This document shows, piece by piece, positions 1-12,044 of a stretch of DNA of 64,000 bases. A program made the position numbers and the translations under genes. Position 1 is the first letter of the stretch; every line of letters starts with the position of its first letter. The stretch lies in assembly GCA_949825065.1 (NCBI GenBank), contig OX463845.1:29945315-30009314 (forward strand), read 5' to 3'. The DNA comes from Odontocerum albicorne (Eukaryota; Arthropoda; Insecta; Trichoptera; Odontoceridae). The notes beneath the pieces are model-generated. The model had not been told where the DNA came from, did no database searches, and worked only from the letters and a program-made list of their open reading frames with translations.

Positions 1-746
1 CAAGAGAATAAATATATTTTAGTATTTTTAGTGATAACATTATTGTGTTTATATACCATATGTGAGGAACCTGTTTGATTATTATTTCACATTTTCTTTA
101 GAATAAATCAACAGATATATAATTTATAAGTCAAAAAATTTTACTCATCATCCTATCGTATAGCTCATGACTGAGCATCGTGACTCCCATTATAGCCTCT
201 GTTGACTCCTCTCCATTCATCCCTGCACTTCGCGCCTCGAAGGGCAGTCCAACACATTGACTAGAAGTATTATCTTCTTCACAGTTCCTTTCCTCTTCGG
301 AGGTTAGCGATCATCATGTCTATCTTAACCATTAATGGCGCAAACGACACCATAGTAAGAAATCAAACAGACTATATATTGATTCAATAAAGATTCAGAA
401 ACAGCATTGAAGCAGATTTCAATAAGATTAATTGTAAGATAAAATAATTAATGATAATTTAGAATACCGAATATCCCAATAGTTTTTCAGTTTTCTTTAA
501 AAATATCATACATTTCCAAATAGCGTGCGAATCGATTGATTTGCCATTATTCTATGTGAGCTTACAGTTAAACTTTTCTCATTTAAAGCAGCTTAATTTG
601 CAAAAGAGATTACTATCCTAATGGCTAAATTTATTTGTGATTTAATTTAAGATTAAAACTGTAAATATTATATCAATCGTAAAAGGGACATTTTTAATGT
701 TTATGTTATATTTAAATGAATCTAAGAAAATGTGAAGTGAAAAATT
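1..746. other. AT-rich stretch without a recognised gene
   Basis: No convincing reading frame or splice-bounded exon is visible. Positions about 175-350 are richer in G+C than their surroundings and could be the tail of an old retroposon, but no coding motif supports this. The remainder is AT-rich noncoding sequence. Confidence 0.5.
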
Positions 747-976
747 ATTTCGAAGCCCTGTAATATTATCATGGCTTTGCATAAAATATAATATTTCGAA
801 ACCCTGTAATATTTTCATGGTTTTGCATAAAATATAATATTTTGAAACCCTGTAATATTTTCATGGCGTTGCATAAAACACAATATTTCGAAACTCCGTA
901 ATATTTGCATGGTTTTGCATACAATATAATATTTCGAAACCCTGTAATATTTTAATGGCTTTGCTTAAAATGTAAT
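747..976. repeat. Tandem repeat, five copies of a 46-bp unit
   Basis: Five consecutive units begin at 747, 793, 839, 885 and 931, an exact 46-bp period. Each starts with ATTTCGAAACCCTGTAATAT or a close variant and continues with a TTTGCATAAAATATAAT-like half. Copies differ by a few substitutions and no indels, so the array is a fairly recent minisatellite. No gene overlaps it. Confidence 0.93.
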
Positions 977-1083
977 ATTTACATTCAATCCTAAATCTTT
1001 GTTTGATTTTTCTTAAACAAATGTTTTAGTTAACCTTTTCGTAAATTTTAACGATACATATTTTTGCACCAAATACTCACTTA

Positions 1084-2385
1084 ACACATCGATCAATAAG
1101 TCCCGGGACTAACTACTCAAACAACATTTGTTCGCCAAAATTCTTCTTTATTCATCAACATAGTCTCCTTCAAGAGCGATACATTCATTCTAACGCTTTC
1201 CTAACTTTTCTATGCCAGCCGTCTAGAACGATTTATCTTTGGTTTCAAAATAGGCGTTAGTTTCGGCAATCACTTCTTCATTGGAGCCAAATCTCTTTCC
1301 CTGGAGCATCTTTTTGAGGTCTGCGAATAGCCAATAGTCGCTGGGGGCCAAATCTGGATAATACGGTGGGTACGGAAGCAATTCGAAGTTCAACTCATGC
1401 AATTTGGCCATCGTTACCATCGACTTGTGACACGGTGCATTGTCCTGATGAAAGAGAACTTTTTTCTTCTTCATATGGGCCCACTTTTTTGCAATTTCTG
1501 CCTTCAAACGCTCCAATATCGCTATGTAATATTCGCTATTGATGGTTTTTCCCATTTCAGGGTGATCGATGAATATTATATTAAGCGCATGGGCGCATCC
1601 CAAAATACGTAGGCCATAACCTTCCCGGCCGACTGTTGAGTTTTTGGTCGCTTCGGACGACTTTCACCGGCTGCTCTCCACTCAGCTGACTGCCGATTTG
1701 ATTCCAGAGTATAGTGATGGATCCAAGTTTCATCCATTGCCACATACCGATGCAAAAACTCCTGTTCATTTCGCGTAAACAGTGCCAAACAGCGATCTGA
1801 ATCATCAATGCGTTGTTGTTTCTGTTCCATTGAGCAAACGCGGCACTCATTTCGAAAAAATCTTTTTCATGACCAAATGTTCATGCAAAATAGTGTAAAC
1901 ACTGCCAAATGATATCTTCAAGATGTCAGCTATCTCACGCAACTTTACTTTGCGATTTTCCATCACGATTTTGAGGTTTTTTTTATGTTTTCTGGTGTAA
2001 CAGCCTCATTTGGACGACCAGAGCGTTCAGCATCATTTGTGTCTATACGACCGCGTTTGAAATCAGCATACCACCGACAAATGGTTGTTTTCGACGGAGC
2101 AGAGCCCGGATAACACTTTTCAAGCCATCGCTGAGTTTGAACGGTATATATTCCCATTAAAAAGCAATATTTTATCAACACACGAAATTCGTTTTTTTCC
2201 ATTGTTTTGAAAATAGCAAAAGTAGCGTCACTAAAACCACTGTAACTCAATGACACAATGTCGGAATGTCATGAAAGTTTGACACGTAACTTCTGAAGGT
2301 TGGTACTAACTGAAAATGGTGTGGATTTGTTATTAGAGGCGCCATCTGTTGGTTAGTCCCGGGAATTGTTGATTGATCTATTAGG
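1084..2385 (-). mobile_element. Mariner element, CCCGGG-type ends, broken
   Basis: A Tc1/mariner DNA transposon read on the minus strand. The left end is ACACATCGATCAATAAGTCC next to a TA; the right end, near 2350-2385, is a diverged inverted copy with a few extra bases, so that boundary is approximate. The transposase is in pieces. The helix-turn-helix N-terminus starts with a methionine at 2256. A middle piece carries the first catalytic Asp in MDETW (about 1830-1576). The C-terminal piece carries HQDNAPCH and the final Asp in PSDYW with 34 residues between (1603-1223), so it is a DD34D enzyme. Frameshifts and a premature stop after ETKDKSF inactivate it. A sister copy is at 44722-45976. 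Confidence 0.9.
1223..2256 (-). pseudogene. Mariner transposase pseudogene (copy 1 of CCCGGG family)
   Basis: The decayed transposase is spread over three frames: an N-terminal DNA-binding half (2256-1963), a middle piece with MDETWIHHY (about 1830-1576), and a C-terminal piece with HQDNAPCH and PPYYPDLAPSDYW (1603-1223). The family normally has one frame of about 350 codons. At least two frameshifts and one stop are needed to explain the pieces, so no active enzyme is expected. Confidence 0.88.
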
Positions 2386-3200
2386 TTATAAAGATTTTTT
2401 TTCCAAGTGCTTAGACTTTTCTTTTTCAGTAGAATTGTGCAAGTGTAACGAAACACACCAAAAATGTCAAATGATTTTTTAATAAATATGTATTTGACAT
2501 GCAAAAAATACATCAGTTTCGCCAATTACAGTTCACTTAATAGCTCAATTTCTGTTACATATTTCCAATTGTATGGAACATATACACAGAAATTGTTCGT
2601 GAAAATCTTACGAAAGAGTCAAGGATAAGATATCTTATAAGGTCAGCATTGTGAGGTTAGCATAAAAATATTAAGATTGGATTTTTTCTTCCTTATTTTC
2701 TTAATTTTACACTGGCACTTGGGTACTTCCCTAGGATAATTCCCTAGGATAAGTGTTCTTTGAGAGATAGAAATTTTAAAAGTGAATATAATAAATATTT
2801 TGTTTCCTTTCGATTTAAAAAAACAAAAACAGTTTCGTTTGGAATAATTGCTGAAAGTTGTTATTCAATAGGTACCAGTAAGACCGACGTCATCAAGAGG
2901 GACAATTTAAAATATACGAGTAAATTCAAAAGAACAAAGATAAATCTAAAAAAAATTGCATTGTTTTCCCAACTCTACTTAAATAACGTAGGAAATGTTT
3001 GCTACTAAGTATAATAAAAAATAGACAAATAATTTCGTCGGTTTTTGGCCTATGAATTAAGGAAATTTAATATATTCACACGAATTAATTGTCACCAAAA
3101 ATATTCTGATCAATTCGAATTCTACATAATAATAAAAATACTGTACGACGTTTTTTGACCAACAGTTGGTTACATTTTTTTTGTTAAACAAAAATGTAAT
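2386..3200. other. Intergenic, nothing recognised
   Basis: AT-rich sequence. An 82-codon open frame at 2760-3008 has lysine- and isoleucine-rich composition typical of chance frames in AT-rich DNA and matches no family I recognise. One TACGAGTA octamer lies near 2915. Confidence 0.5.
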
Positions 3201-3202
3201 GA

Positions 3203-3345
3203 ACCTCTGTGGCCCAGTTGGTAAGACACCTGTGTTCTGACTCGGGGGTTGCGTGTTGGAACCCAGATTTCACGTTAACATCTTAAATATATTTCTGGTT
3301 GGTTGGAATAGATTGCCACATTACAATAAACTCGCCAAGTTGGAC
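3203..3345 (+). repeat. tRNA-derived SINE, copy 1
   Basis: A tRNA-like head has an A-box-like segment GTGGCCCAGTTGGTAAGACA and a weaker B-box-like TTGGAACCC about 40 bases later. The downstream body, with TTTCACGTTAACATCTTAA, resembles the bodies of the copies at 33465-33590 and 59684-59815. It lacks a proper acceptor stem, so it is a retroposon, not a working tRNA gene. Confidence 0.65.
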
Positions 3346-5575
3346 TGTATCCAACAAAGGCTAAATAAAATACTCGTATTTATTGGGTTTATGAACTATT
3401 TCTATGCACAATAAAAGTATTTGAACATAAATAAAATGGACATATACCATGTATATGCATGAAATATCCAACCTATAAATATTATTTTTTATAATTATAG
3501 AAATCGCATACATTATATGTTTGTGTATGTACACAATGGCATACATTATATGTTTGAGTATGTGCAAAATAACATTACGTTGACTAATTTAGATATTTTA
3601 TTATAACTTAAATTCTATCTTAAAAATAATCATAACGCAAACTCCAGTCCTGACTATCGAGCAGAGTTGTGATTTGGACATTTTTTGCATATATAGATAG
3701 GTCCGAATATTATAGTCCTTTTTATACCTTTTGAGGAACCCTTTCATCTGGTGCATGGTGGTTGGAAGTGGACTCACCCAGCTCCGGGGGATGTCCAGAT
3801 ATCCTGGGATTCTTCCTCTCTCCCTCGGGCCGGGGTCCTTGCTTTTCGAAACAGTTTCCCATTTAAAAAATTTGCTAACACTTCCAAAAGTCTTCACAAA
3901 ATGTTATTGAACAGTTCACAAGTATTAGACAATCACTGGTAACGAGTTATAATTTTGAATTTTAATTAATTAAAAAAGTTTTAATGAAACAATTCACAAC
4001 CACCACACACTATTCATAAAATTTAAAAAAAATACATTATTAAGTGAAATACATATAGGTATGTTAAAATATTAAAAATTCATTTAGTTGCATGTTTTCA
4101 GAAGTTGTTTTTGTTTATTTCTATCTGATTAAGATATTTACAAAATATATGTAAACAGTAATGTATTTTTTAAGATAGATAAAATATTATATTGTGGCAG
4201 ATTAACTGTACACTAAATTGAATACGGTTTAAATGAAGGATTTGTTATACAATATAATAGCATTGGGGATATAACGCGTGCCCGCATGGGAGTTTTACTA
4301 ATTCAAACACGTAACTCGATTATTTTATTAATACAACCAATTTATATAAAAAAGAGAGGTAACATTTTATCACTGACGAACTGCTGTTATCAACCTTATC
4401 ACATCACCACTAAATGGACGAGATAGATTACAATAGATTTGGAAGCCGGCACTAAACTATCTGCGATCGGGGACAAAATACGAGTGCAAAACTCTGTTCC
4501 CGGGAAGGAAAGCAAAACGAGGCGATTGAAATTTGCAGTGTATCACGGACTTGGGTAACAACGTCTTGATAACAAAAGCAAAGAATACTAGCAGGCCAAA
4601 CAAGTGTTTGCAAATAAAACGAGCTATCCCATTTAAGATCTCCACCAAGATATATGGTACGAGTACTAACACAAACGAAGTTTATTTAGTCATTCAGTTA
4701 TTACAGGTGTGACAGAGCCTTGATGAGGTATCTTAGCGCCTAAGGCGCCCGTTTAAAAGACGCCCTAAAAAAAGTATATATTTTATTTATTTAATATATA
4801 CCCAGCAAAATATGGGATGAAACACAGTACTTATCAAAATTATAAGTTTTGGTAAACTTTTTAAATTAAGATAATTTGTAATCTTTTGGTTGTTGAAAAC
4901 GTGAAATTCGACGCTGAATAACACTATCTGGAGGATGGTTGTTTATCTTAACCCTGCAGTGCGCGCGCAATGATGCACATGTGAATCAACCAAAGTTTTT
5001 CTAAATATTTTTGTGTTGAGTGGTATAAACAACGACTCACGCGCTGTTACTAATATGATATAATAATCTCCATGCTTTAAAACCACATAGGTTTAATAGA
5101 AAACTGTTTTACCGGTCAATTTGGCAGTTGAAGTTTGACTTGTTGCGCGTAGATGACTTTTGTGATTTGTTCCAGTTTGAAATCAAATTACTTTATTATT
5201 GGTAATCAAGGAAAGCTTATTTTTTTTCTTTTATTCTTTAGTACATATGTGTAAAATAAGTGAAGTAAAATATATAATTTCATTTATATCATTATATCAT
5301 ATAATTAACTTACAAATGCGCATTGATTCATATATGAACCATACTCTTTTTTTATATAAATACGAGTATATAAAAACAAACAAAAAAATTTTTTTTTTCA
5401 TGTTCCAGTACATATTTAATGCATAAATATATTTTTATTTTTAAAATTAAAAAAATCGCGTATTGTAGGGTTAAATTAAAATAAGACGAACAGGTATTAT
5501 GTTTGTGGATTCCATTTTATGATTAAAGTATTGTTATTTGATTGAAATAATTATCTATTAAATTTTTAATACTGA
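3346..5575. other. Long stretch without a supported gene
   Basis: AT-rich. An open frame on the minus strand at 3601-3897 has a proline/arginine-rich section but no recognisable domain and no clear splice sites. The section at 4280-4680 is richer in G+C and could be old mobile DNA. Tandem-like copies of CATACATTATATGTTTG occur at about 3508 and 3540. TACGAGTA octamers occur near 3371, 4658 and 5361. Confidence 0.45.
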
Positions 5576-5660
5576 GCCTTTTAAGTTGTAATACACGAAG
5601 TATGGAAAATTATTAATGGCCTTTTAAGTTGTAATACACGATGTATGGCAAATATTGTTC
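5576..5660. repeat. Short tandem duplication, about 43 bp x 2
   Basis: The phrase GCCTTTTAAGTTGTAATACA occurs twice in a row, each followed by a CGAWGTATGG variant, with a period of about 43 bases. It is noncoding. Confidence 0.8.
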
Positions 5661-7120
5661 AATTTAATATTAAAATCCCAATTTCAAACACTGACAAAAG
5701 ATATTGAGTTGGTAACATCTGCTTTATATATTAATGACATTTCATACAATTTCTATGAGGTACTTGCTACCATTCATATGATAACATTTTTATCTTTTGT
5801 AAATATATTTTAATACTATTATTTTATTTAGTAATACGAGTATTTCTTCAAACAATTTAATTACTCATTTTTTTTGTCGAAACGATTTTGGCGCATTTCA
5901 GATATTTCGCACAAGATTAATGCACGTATCGTAACACCGTCCTGCAGACGAACGTAACATATCAGCTAAGGTTGAGAATATCAAATCATGCTGCTTGTGA
6001 AGTACAAGAATTATTATTGTAGTGGGTACTTTGAAGTATTACGAGATGTACAAATCGTGACTGACACGCAAGGTAATTTTTAATTTTGTTCTGATGTATC
6101 GATACATTATGCAATACCGCATCTGTAATACTTGTAGGTAATCATTGCAAATAAATTCGTAACGATGCATTGTAAAAAGTTTAATGAACTTCAAAATAAA
6201 TTATTTTAATTCTAATTAAAAAAACTAATACAAAAGTTTACTTTTTCGTCGTTTCAAGAATCTAATCAATTCGATACGTGAAATTCATAATTAGCTTTCG
6301 AAAGAAAATATTTATTTTATTAATTCTTACCATAAGCATTTATATTATAATTTAATTTACCCAAAATAGCTGTGATATTAATTTAATATATTTAATTTGA
6401 TAGTACAATTGAACTACAAATTATAATTTGTAATAATTATTAATGACTCGATTACAAATGCATTTAGCGCGTGTTCAGTTTTTTGGTCAGCCAATTCAGT
6501 AAGAATTTTACATTTAATTTATCTAATTAAACTATAGTTTTTCGTTGCCATATTTTAATCTGACACCTTTTTTTCATTAATCATTTATAATAGTCGATCA
6601 GAAAGCGCATATTTGGATAGCCTTTGAATATTTCAATATGTACTGGAGACCGTATCGGCTAAAAAAACACTTGAATTAGAAACCAAAAATTGCCGAAGAA
6701 AAGAAGATGAACGACGCACAAAAATACTTCAAAATGTTAAGTAAAGTTCGGAAGATTTATTAAAATATAACGGTCTAGACTCTCAACTTTAGAGTCTAGA
6801 CAAAGAAGTATTTAGAAGTTGTCACTCAAAGGAATTGAATTTAGTATCGAATGGTGTACTCATTGTAAATTACATTTTTTAGGTTAATTTATTTAATTAA
6901 AACTTTAACAGGAAAATTCCAGACCGCAGGTTCCAAACATTTATGATGGACTGTAATAAACAAAAGCTTAGCATCATTTTATTTTCTGTACAGATTGAAT
7001 CCAATTACGTAAAATAAAATGCATAAGACAAGAAATAAAAACAAAAAGATAAAATTATAAAAACAATATGTAATATATGTTGTCTTAAAGGAATTTATGA
7101 ATTGTCTTCAATATTCTTTG
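5661..7120. other. Intergenic, nothing recognised
   Basis: AT-rich sequence with no open frame above 60 codons and no exon candidate that I could support. One TACGAGTA lies near 5835. Confidence 0.5.
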
Positions 7121-7124
7121 CAAT

Positions 7125-7510
7125 GAAAAATTGGGGTACGTGGGAAGATGCGCCCAAAACCATAATCGATAGAATTCAGAGGATGCAGATACTAATAATC
7201 AAGGTTATATTGAAAAAACCCTTAAGATATCCAAGTGAGTAACTTTTCAAAGACTTTGGCGGTCTGAGCATAAGACAAATGTATATAATGAAAATGGTTC
7301 TCATGATTCACAAACGTTCTGGAGCACATAGTATAGGATGATTGGCCACGTTTATTAGACCAGAAATAATAGTAGAGAGAATATACTAAGTGTTAAAAGG
7401 ATGAACATTTCTTTTGGAAAAAGGCATCATATTTTTAGCACCTAAGATGTGTATATAACGCATTGCCAGATGAGTGTAAGTAATTTACAAATTGCACATT
7501 AAGAAATAAA
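7125..7510 (+). mobile_element. LINE reverse-transcriptase C-terminal remnant
   Basis: Conceptual translation gives a broken series resembling the region after the polymerase domain of non-LTR retrotransposons: W-G-T-W, then a Q-R-M-Q-I-L-I-I-K-V-I-L-K-K-P-like helix, then F-K-D-F-G-G-L-S-I-R-Q-M-Y. Several stops interrupt it. The layout is similar to the better preserved copy at 40480-41577. Confidence 0.6.
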
Positions 7511-7754
7511 TGATGGCGGGGATTTTATTATCCTTTTGTCAATGGGTTTTTGCGTTAAAATGCAGAATTCTTAGTATTTGTAGATCATATACCACTTTGA
7601 GCGTAGTTATTGTTTGTGGTATATTGCTATTGTGGTTTATTTTTCAAATTTTGTCCCTTGTAGTATAAAAGTTGCGTATCGAGGGGATGGATTGATCGTA
7701 TGGATGCAAGTGTTTTGTTAATAAATGTTGGAACTCTGGATACACTCTCTCTGA

Positions 7755-9080
7755 CTGGATGAAGGCAACCGTTGTACCCTTGTATAAGGGAAAATGCTCT
7801 AGAATAGAGTTCAAAAACTACAGAGCTCAGATCAGTTTATCAAATGTGGCAGGTAAACTGTATGCAAGGATTGTGATAAAGCTAGAGAGAATAATAACTG
7901 AAATGAAAGTATGGGATGCGAAGATGTCTTTTTTTGGTAATCTAGGATGCATGGACCAGATCTTTACGTTACGAAACACATCTGAGAAATGTTTGGAAAA
8001 AAGGCATTTTGTGCATTTACTATATACGAGTATGTTATAATACTTAGAAAAAACGTATGATCGTGTAAGAATGGAGAAATTATGGGAAGTATTGACAGCG
8101 TATGGTGTGAGTGATAAATTACTAAGCAATTGCAATTGTCTCATTGTATGAATACAGTAGTGCATGTGTAAGAGTAAATAGATAACTCACTGAGTGGTTT
8201 AAAATTTAATTTAATTTAATCATAGATTCATATGTGCACAATTTAAAAGATGATAGGAGAGGTGTAAGAATGAGTGAAGTAAATGTATATGGACTTCTGT
8301 ATGCAGATTATATGGTTAAACTTGCTAAAAATGAAGGCAATTTAAAGGATATGATAAGTGAGATATATGAGAGATGTCTAGTAAAAGGTTTGAAAATGTG
8401 TGTAGCGAAAACAAAGATTATGGTTATAGAAAGAAGTGTGGTAAAAAGTATGTGCGATGTATGGGTTAACTTAGAAAAACTGGAGAACGTTGATGAGTTA
8501 TATTATCTGGACAGTATGTTTACGTGTGATGGGCAAGTTGAAAGGGACATTGAAAGAAGGTAACAAAACGAAACAAGATAAACGGAGCACTTAATGTCAT
8601 ATATAATTGCGCAATATCAACAGTAGCAAAAATTACATTACATAATAGTGTGTTGGTGCCCACCTTGATGTATGGAAATGAAACTTGGACTTGGTAGAAG
8701 AACAATACGAGTAAGATTAATGCGTGCTCTAAAAAAAATTGTGGAGTGTCATTGTTTGAAAGAAGGCTGAATAACAGCATCAGAAATGAAACATGGATAA
8801 AATGGAAGTTATAAGTACGATGAAGAAAGGAGCTTGAAGATAGTTTGGACATTTGGAGAAAATGAATAATGAAAAAATGACTAAACGAATATACAGGTCA
8901 GAAGTGCAAGGTGTGCGTGGAAGGGGAACGAGGAAAACGTGGCTGAACCAAATAGATCAAATTTTAAAAGAAGGTAAAGTGAGTGCATGACGAGATGTAT
9001 GAATGTGAAGGAGACAAAAGTTGTGTGAAAAGTTTGGAGATATGTTATCTCTGCCTGCCCCGTAAGGGACACGGTTTAAT
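7755..9080 (+). mobile_element. LINE remnant (reverse transcriptase to 3' end)
   Basis: Degenerate non-LTR retrotransposon sequence. A first piece (7759-8040) carries the start of the reverse-transcriptase domain, with PLYKGKCSRIEFKNYR. A stop and frame changes follow, with a LEKTYDRV core. A second piece (8234-8563) holds the palm motif, here LLYADYMVKL with Tyr where the active A-D-D motif has its second Asp, then YYLDSMFTCDG. The C-terminal tail (8640-9075) matches remnants at 16130-16440, 25188-25480 and 55870-56200. Many stops make it non-functional. Three TACGAGTA octamers fall in or next to it. Confidence 0.85.
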
Positions 9081-9135
9081 GATATGTATGTACATATGAA
9101 CTAAAATCTCACCCATATCTAGATTTTTTTTTCAG

Positions 9136-9291
9136 TGATGAGAGCATTTAAATTGACACATGAGAAGTTGATTGACTTAAAACAGGAATTCCTAGTTAGT
9201 CAGCCAGCAGGTATACCGTACGAGTATCTGTGCAAATTAATTAAGCATGATGGCGAAGGGGAATATATTTTTATGATTATTGAAATGTATG
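9136..9291 (+). CDS. Candidate internal exon of an unrecognised gene
   Basis: A 156-base open segment is bounded by a strong acceptor (TTTTTTTTTTCAG ending at 9135) and a strong donor (GTATGT at 9292). It encodes a soluble, charged sequence including KLTHEKLIDLKQEFLVSQ and CKLIKHDGEGEYIF. The exon is symmetric in phase (one base of a codon on each side). I do not recognise the family. A TACGAGTA octamer at 9219 lies inside the frame and adds two codons. No partner exon was found, so it could be an orphan exon, part of a gene reaching outside the window, or chance. Confidence 0.35.
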
Positions 9292-9602
9292 GTATGTCTT
9301 TAAACTTCTGCTTTGTTATTATTATACCTTTCCTTATCATGTAAAATAAATTATTAAATTAAAAAAATAATTACAACTGGAACAATTACTCATGCTTCTA
9401 TGTACTCGTATGTTAAAGTGGCTATTGAAAGCTCAGTTCGTTAATGCGGCACCGAAAACAATGACGTAAACAATTGTCAGGTACATTTAACAAAAGTTTG
9501 TCGATCAACAAGGCGTTCGCTATTTTTCCTGTTAGTAATTCGTATGTTATATGTACGAGTACAAACACGATAGGTCTCTTCTAACTATACTAGGGATAGA
9601 AC

Positions 9603-9989
9603 TGTGGCGGTCGCCCACTCAGCGTTCATACATACGGTCAATGACCGATGAAATGACCTTCGGATTCCTCGATAAATCTAAGTAAACAAGTCCGAAGGTC
9701 ACCCGCCGGCCATTCATCCCATAGCCGAGCGGACCGCACTCCATACTAGAGAGAGAACGCACCACGCTGTCTCGCCGGTTCCGTAAATAGATTGTTACCT
9801 ACATACAACAATTAATCGTTTTGCATTCACAGAAGCGAGACGTAGGCATATCGCGAGCGCGTTCTCGCGCACATTCTAAAAATATATAAATACCTACGTT
9901 ACTAATAAAAAAACAGACTCTCTTTCCGCATTGCGATCTAACGTGTTTTATTATTTATCAACAAATCATCCTCATCATCTCTTCCAATA
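9603..9989. mobile_element. Possible solo LTR
   Basis: A G+C-richer 387-base block starts with TGTGGCGG and contains an imperfect inverted repeat around GACCTTCGG and CCGAAGGTC, a TATA-like AATATATAAATACC near 9880, and an A-rich stretch shortly after. The 5-base direct repeat AGAAC flanks it (9598-9602 and 9990-9994). No reverse transcriptase or integrase lies beside it. It does not end with the usual CA, so the call is tentative. Confidence 0.4.
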
Positions 9990-9994
9990 AGAAC

Positions 9995-11540
9995 CATTCA
10001 GCTAAAGAACCATGGGTAAAATTCATATTCCCTGTAATAAAAGTGTGGAAGAAATCTCCTTTGAACTCGCTCAACTGTCAGGGAGTTCTGGATTCCTCTT
10101 GGTTTCCACATGATTGAGCTGCACTCCAATTTACTGCGAGTAAATTACGAGTATATCAATAAGATAACCAAATTTATGTTTCCTGTTAAACAAATACGAA
10201 ATCAACAAATTATGGAAACAAATGAGAAAAAAACATATACCAAGCCGTTTATCTGTCGCAATAGGCCAAGAGGACAGAATACTAGATTTTTCGATCGCTA
10301 TACCATATATGGTACACCGTTCGCCTACTTTACTCTCATACATCATCCAATATTTGATTTCGTACACATCCTTCTTTCAAAATTTCGTTCACTTAATACA
10401 ATATTACGTTTTATAGCTTTCGGATAAGCCCCTCTCCCACACATAAAAAAAAACATCAAAAAGGAAAATTTCATTAAAATAAATGTGCCACAATAAAAAC
10501 AGTGTGTGAACGCATATTTTTGAGTTGTAAATTTTCAACTGAACGTAAACAACTTAAGTGAGCACATTGAGTGTGTGATACCATAATGATGGCCAATTAC
10601 ACCTATTCAATTTGACAGAACAACAAACAGTGTGGAGTGGGAAATTGCCTCTTATTACGCCGACCTCGGCCGTTACTTAGCGCAGGGGCACGTGTTAACC
10701 TTCTGTCAAGCTCTAGCTGAGAGGGTGTGGGCTGGGCTGCCGGAGAGGATGAGAAAATTTCCATTTCGGCCGAGGAACAGCAGCTGGACCGGGTGTGTTT
10801 AGGAATAAATGTATTAATAATCATTAAGTGATCAAACGTTACCACTTTTCTTTTATTTGCGAATGATTAATTTTCGGCTGTCTAATAACTCAAAAATGTG
10901 AATTAAGAAAGATTGAGAAGAAAGTATACAATATATTGGTAAAATAAATACATCTTGATGTAATAGGTTGTCCAGAAAGAAATTTTGTATTTTTAGGTCA
11001 ATTTCGAACGGAAAATTACACCAAATGCTTTGAGCGGTAGTTTTCGATATTATCATTATCTCGTCCATCTTTTGTGTTGTAGAACGCTGGTTATTCTGAA
11101 TAAAAGCCTTAATTTAGTCGTCATTAGTAGTAATCGGTCTTTTAGAGTGGACACCATCTCCGAGTGTCGTATCGCCGCCATTACGGTTTTTTTAAACCAA
11201 ATTTGACATACACGATCACTAACTGCATCGTCGGCATATACTGTATATATCTTTTTTGGTTTGTGTCGTATTTTTTTATTTTATTATAGTAAAAAACCAT
11301 CACGCAGCGAAAAAACAACTTATTTTGAACATCTTCAAAATTACGTCAAAACTCCCACTCAAGCAATTTGGGTAAACAAATGCGCTAAATTTGCCACAAT
11401 AATACACATTCAGCGCGTTTGGAATGAAGTCAGCAACCAAAATTTTGCCCTAACGACATCTATCGAGAAATACGACATATAATAAAATAATTAGCAATAT
11501 ACCTCTTGATGTAGCTACTTAAAATATTATCATTATTATT
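9995..11540. other. Intergenic with a GC-rich island
   Basis: No gene can be supported. Positions 10640-10800 are distinctly G+C-rich (GGCCG, CTGCCGGAGAGG), unlike the AT-rich surroundings, but every frame is short and resembles nothing I recognise. The section 10310-10430 faintly resembles the antisense of a LINE tail. One TACGAGTA lies near 10146. Confidence 0.4.
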
Positions 11541-11544
11541 AGTA

Positions 11545-11780
11545 CGTAAGGTTCACATGGATAGGACGTGCAAGCAGATCTTCTTAATTGTCATGGTCAA
11601 CAAAGATCATGCAAGACAAACAACGCGGCAAAAGGCCATTTGGCAGACCGATACAGAGGCTTTTAGAAAACTTGCAACAGGATCTTAGTAAGCTGGGAGT
11701 GGAGAGAGACTGTGAGGAGACGGCGAGTGACCGATCGGCTTGGAGAAAAGTCGTCCGGAAGGCTAAAGCTCTATAGTAGT
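11545..11780 (+). mobile_element. LINE C-terminal tail fragment
   Basis: The translation contains GKRPFGRPIQRLLENL, then DLSKLGVE, then DRSAWRKVVRKAKAL followed by a stop. This is the usual C-terminus of one group of insect non-LTR retrotransposon polymerases (G-R-P-x-x-R-W-x-D-D followed by D-R-x-x-W-R). The polymerase domain is absent, so it is a 5'-truncated copy. Confidence 0.7.
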
Positions 11781-12044
11781 TAAATGGCCACCTGAAACCT
11801 TGTTTGAATAGTATTATAAAAAAACACATACAAAAAGTTGTATTTTTTATGACACTGATGATTATGCGCAGCAAATGATATACAGTGCCTCCTTGAATGT
11901 AGCGTTTTATTTAGAGCAAGTTTCAATGTGAAAAGTGCTACTGTGTTTATTATTGTATTTTATTATTTCTAAGTATGGTATACTATTAGGAACAAATGCA
12001 ATATTATTTGAATAATGAACATGCACTTTTGAAGAGATAATATA

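Noticed and set aside
5199..5426. 75-codon open frame
   Set aside because: Phenylalanine, isoleucine and lysine-rich chance translation of A/T-rich DNA, without splice sites or family resemblance.
10640..10800. GC-rich island as a CpG-type promoter
   Set aside because: No gene starts nearby on either strand, and the block more likely belongs to old mobile DNA.
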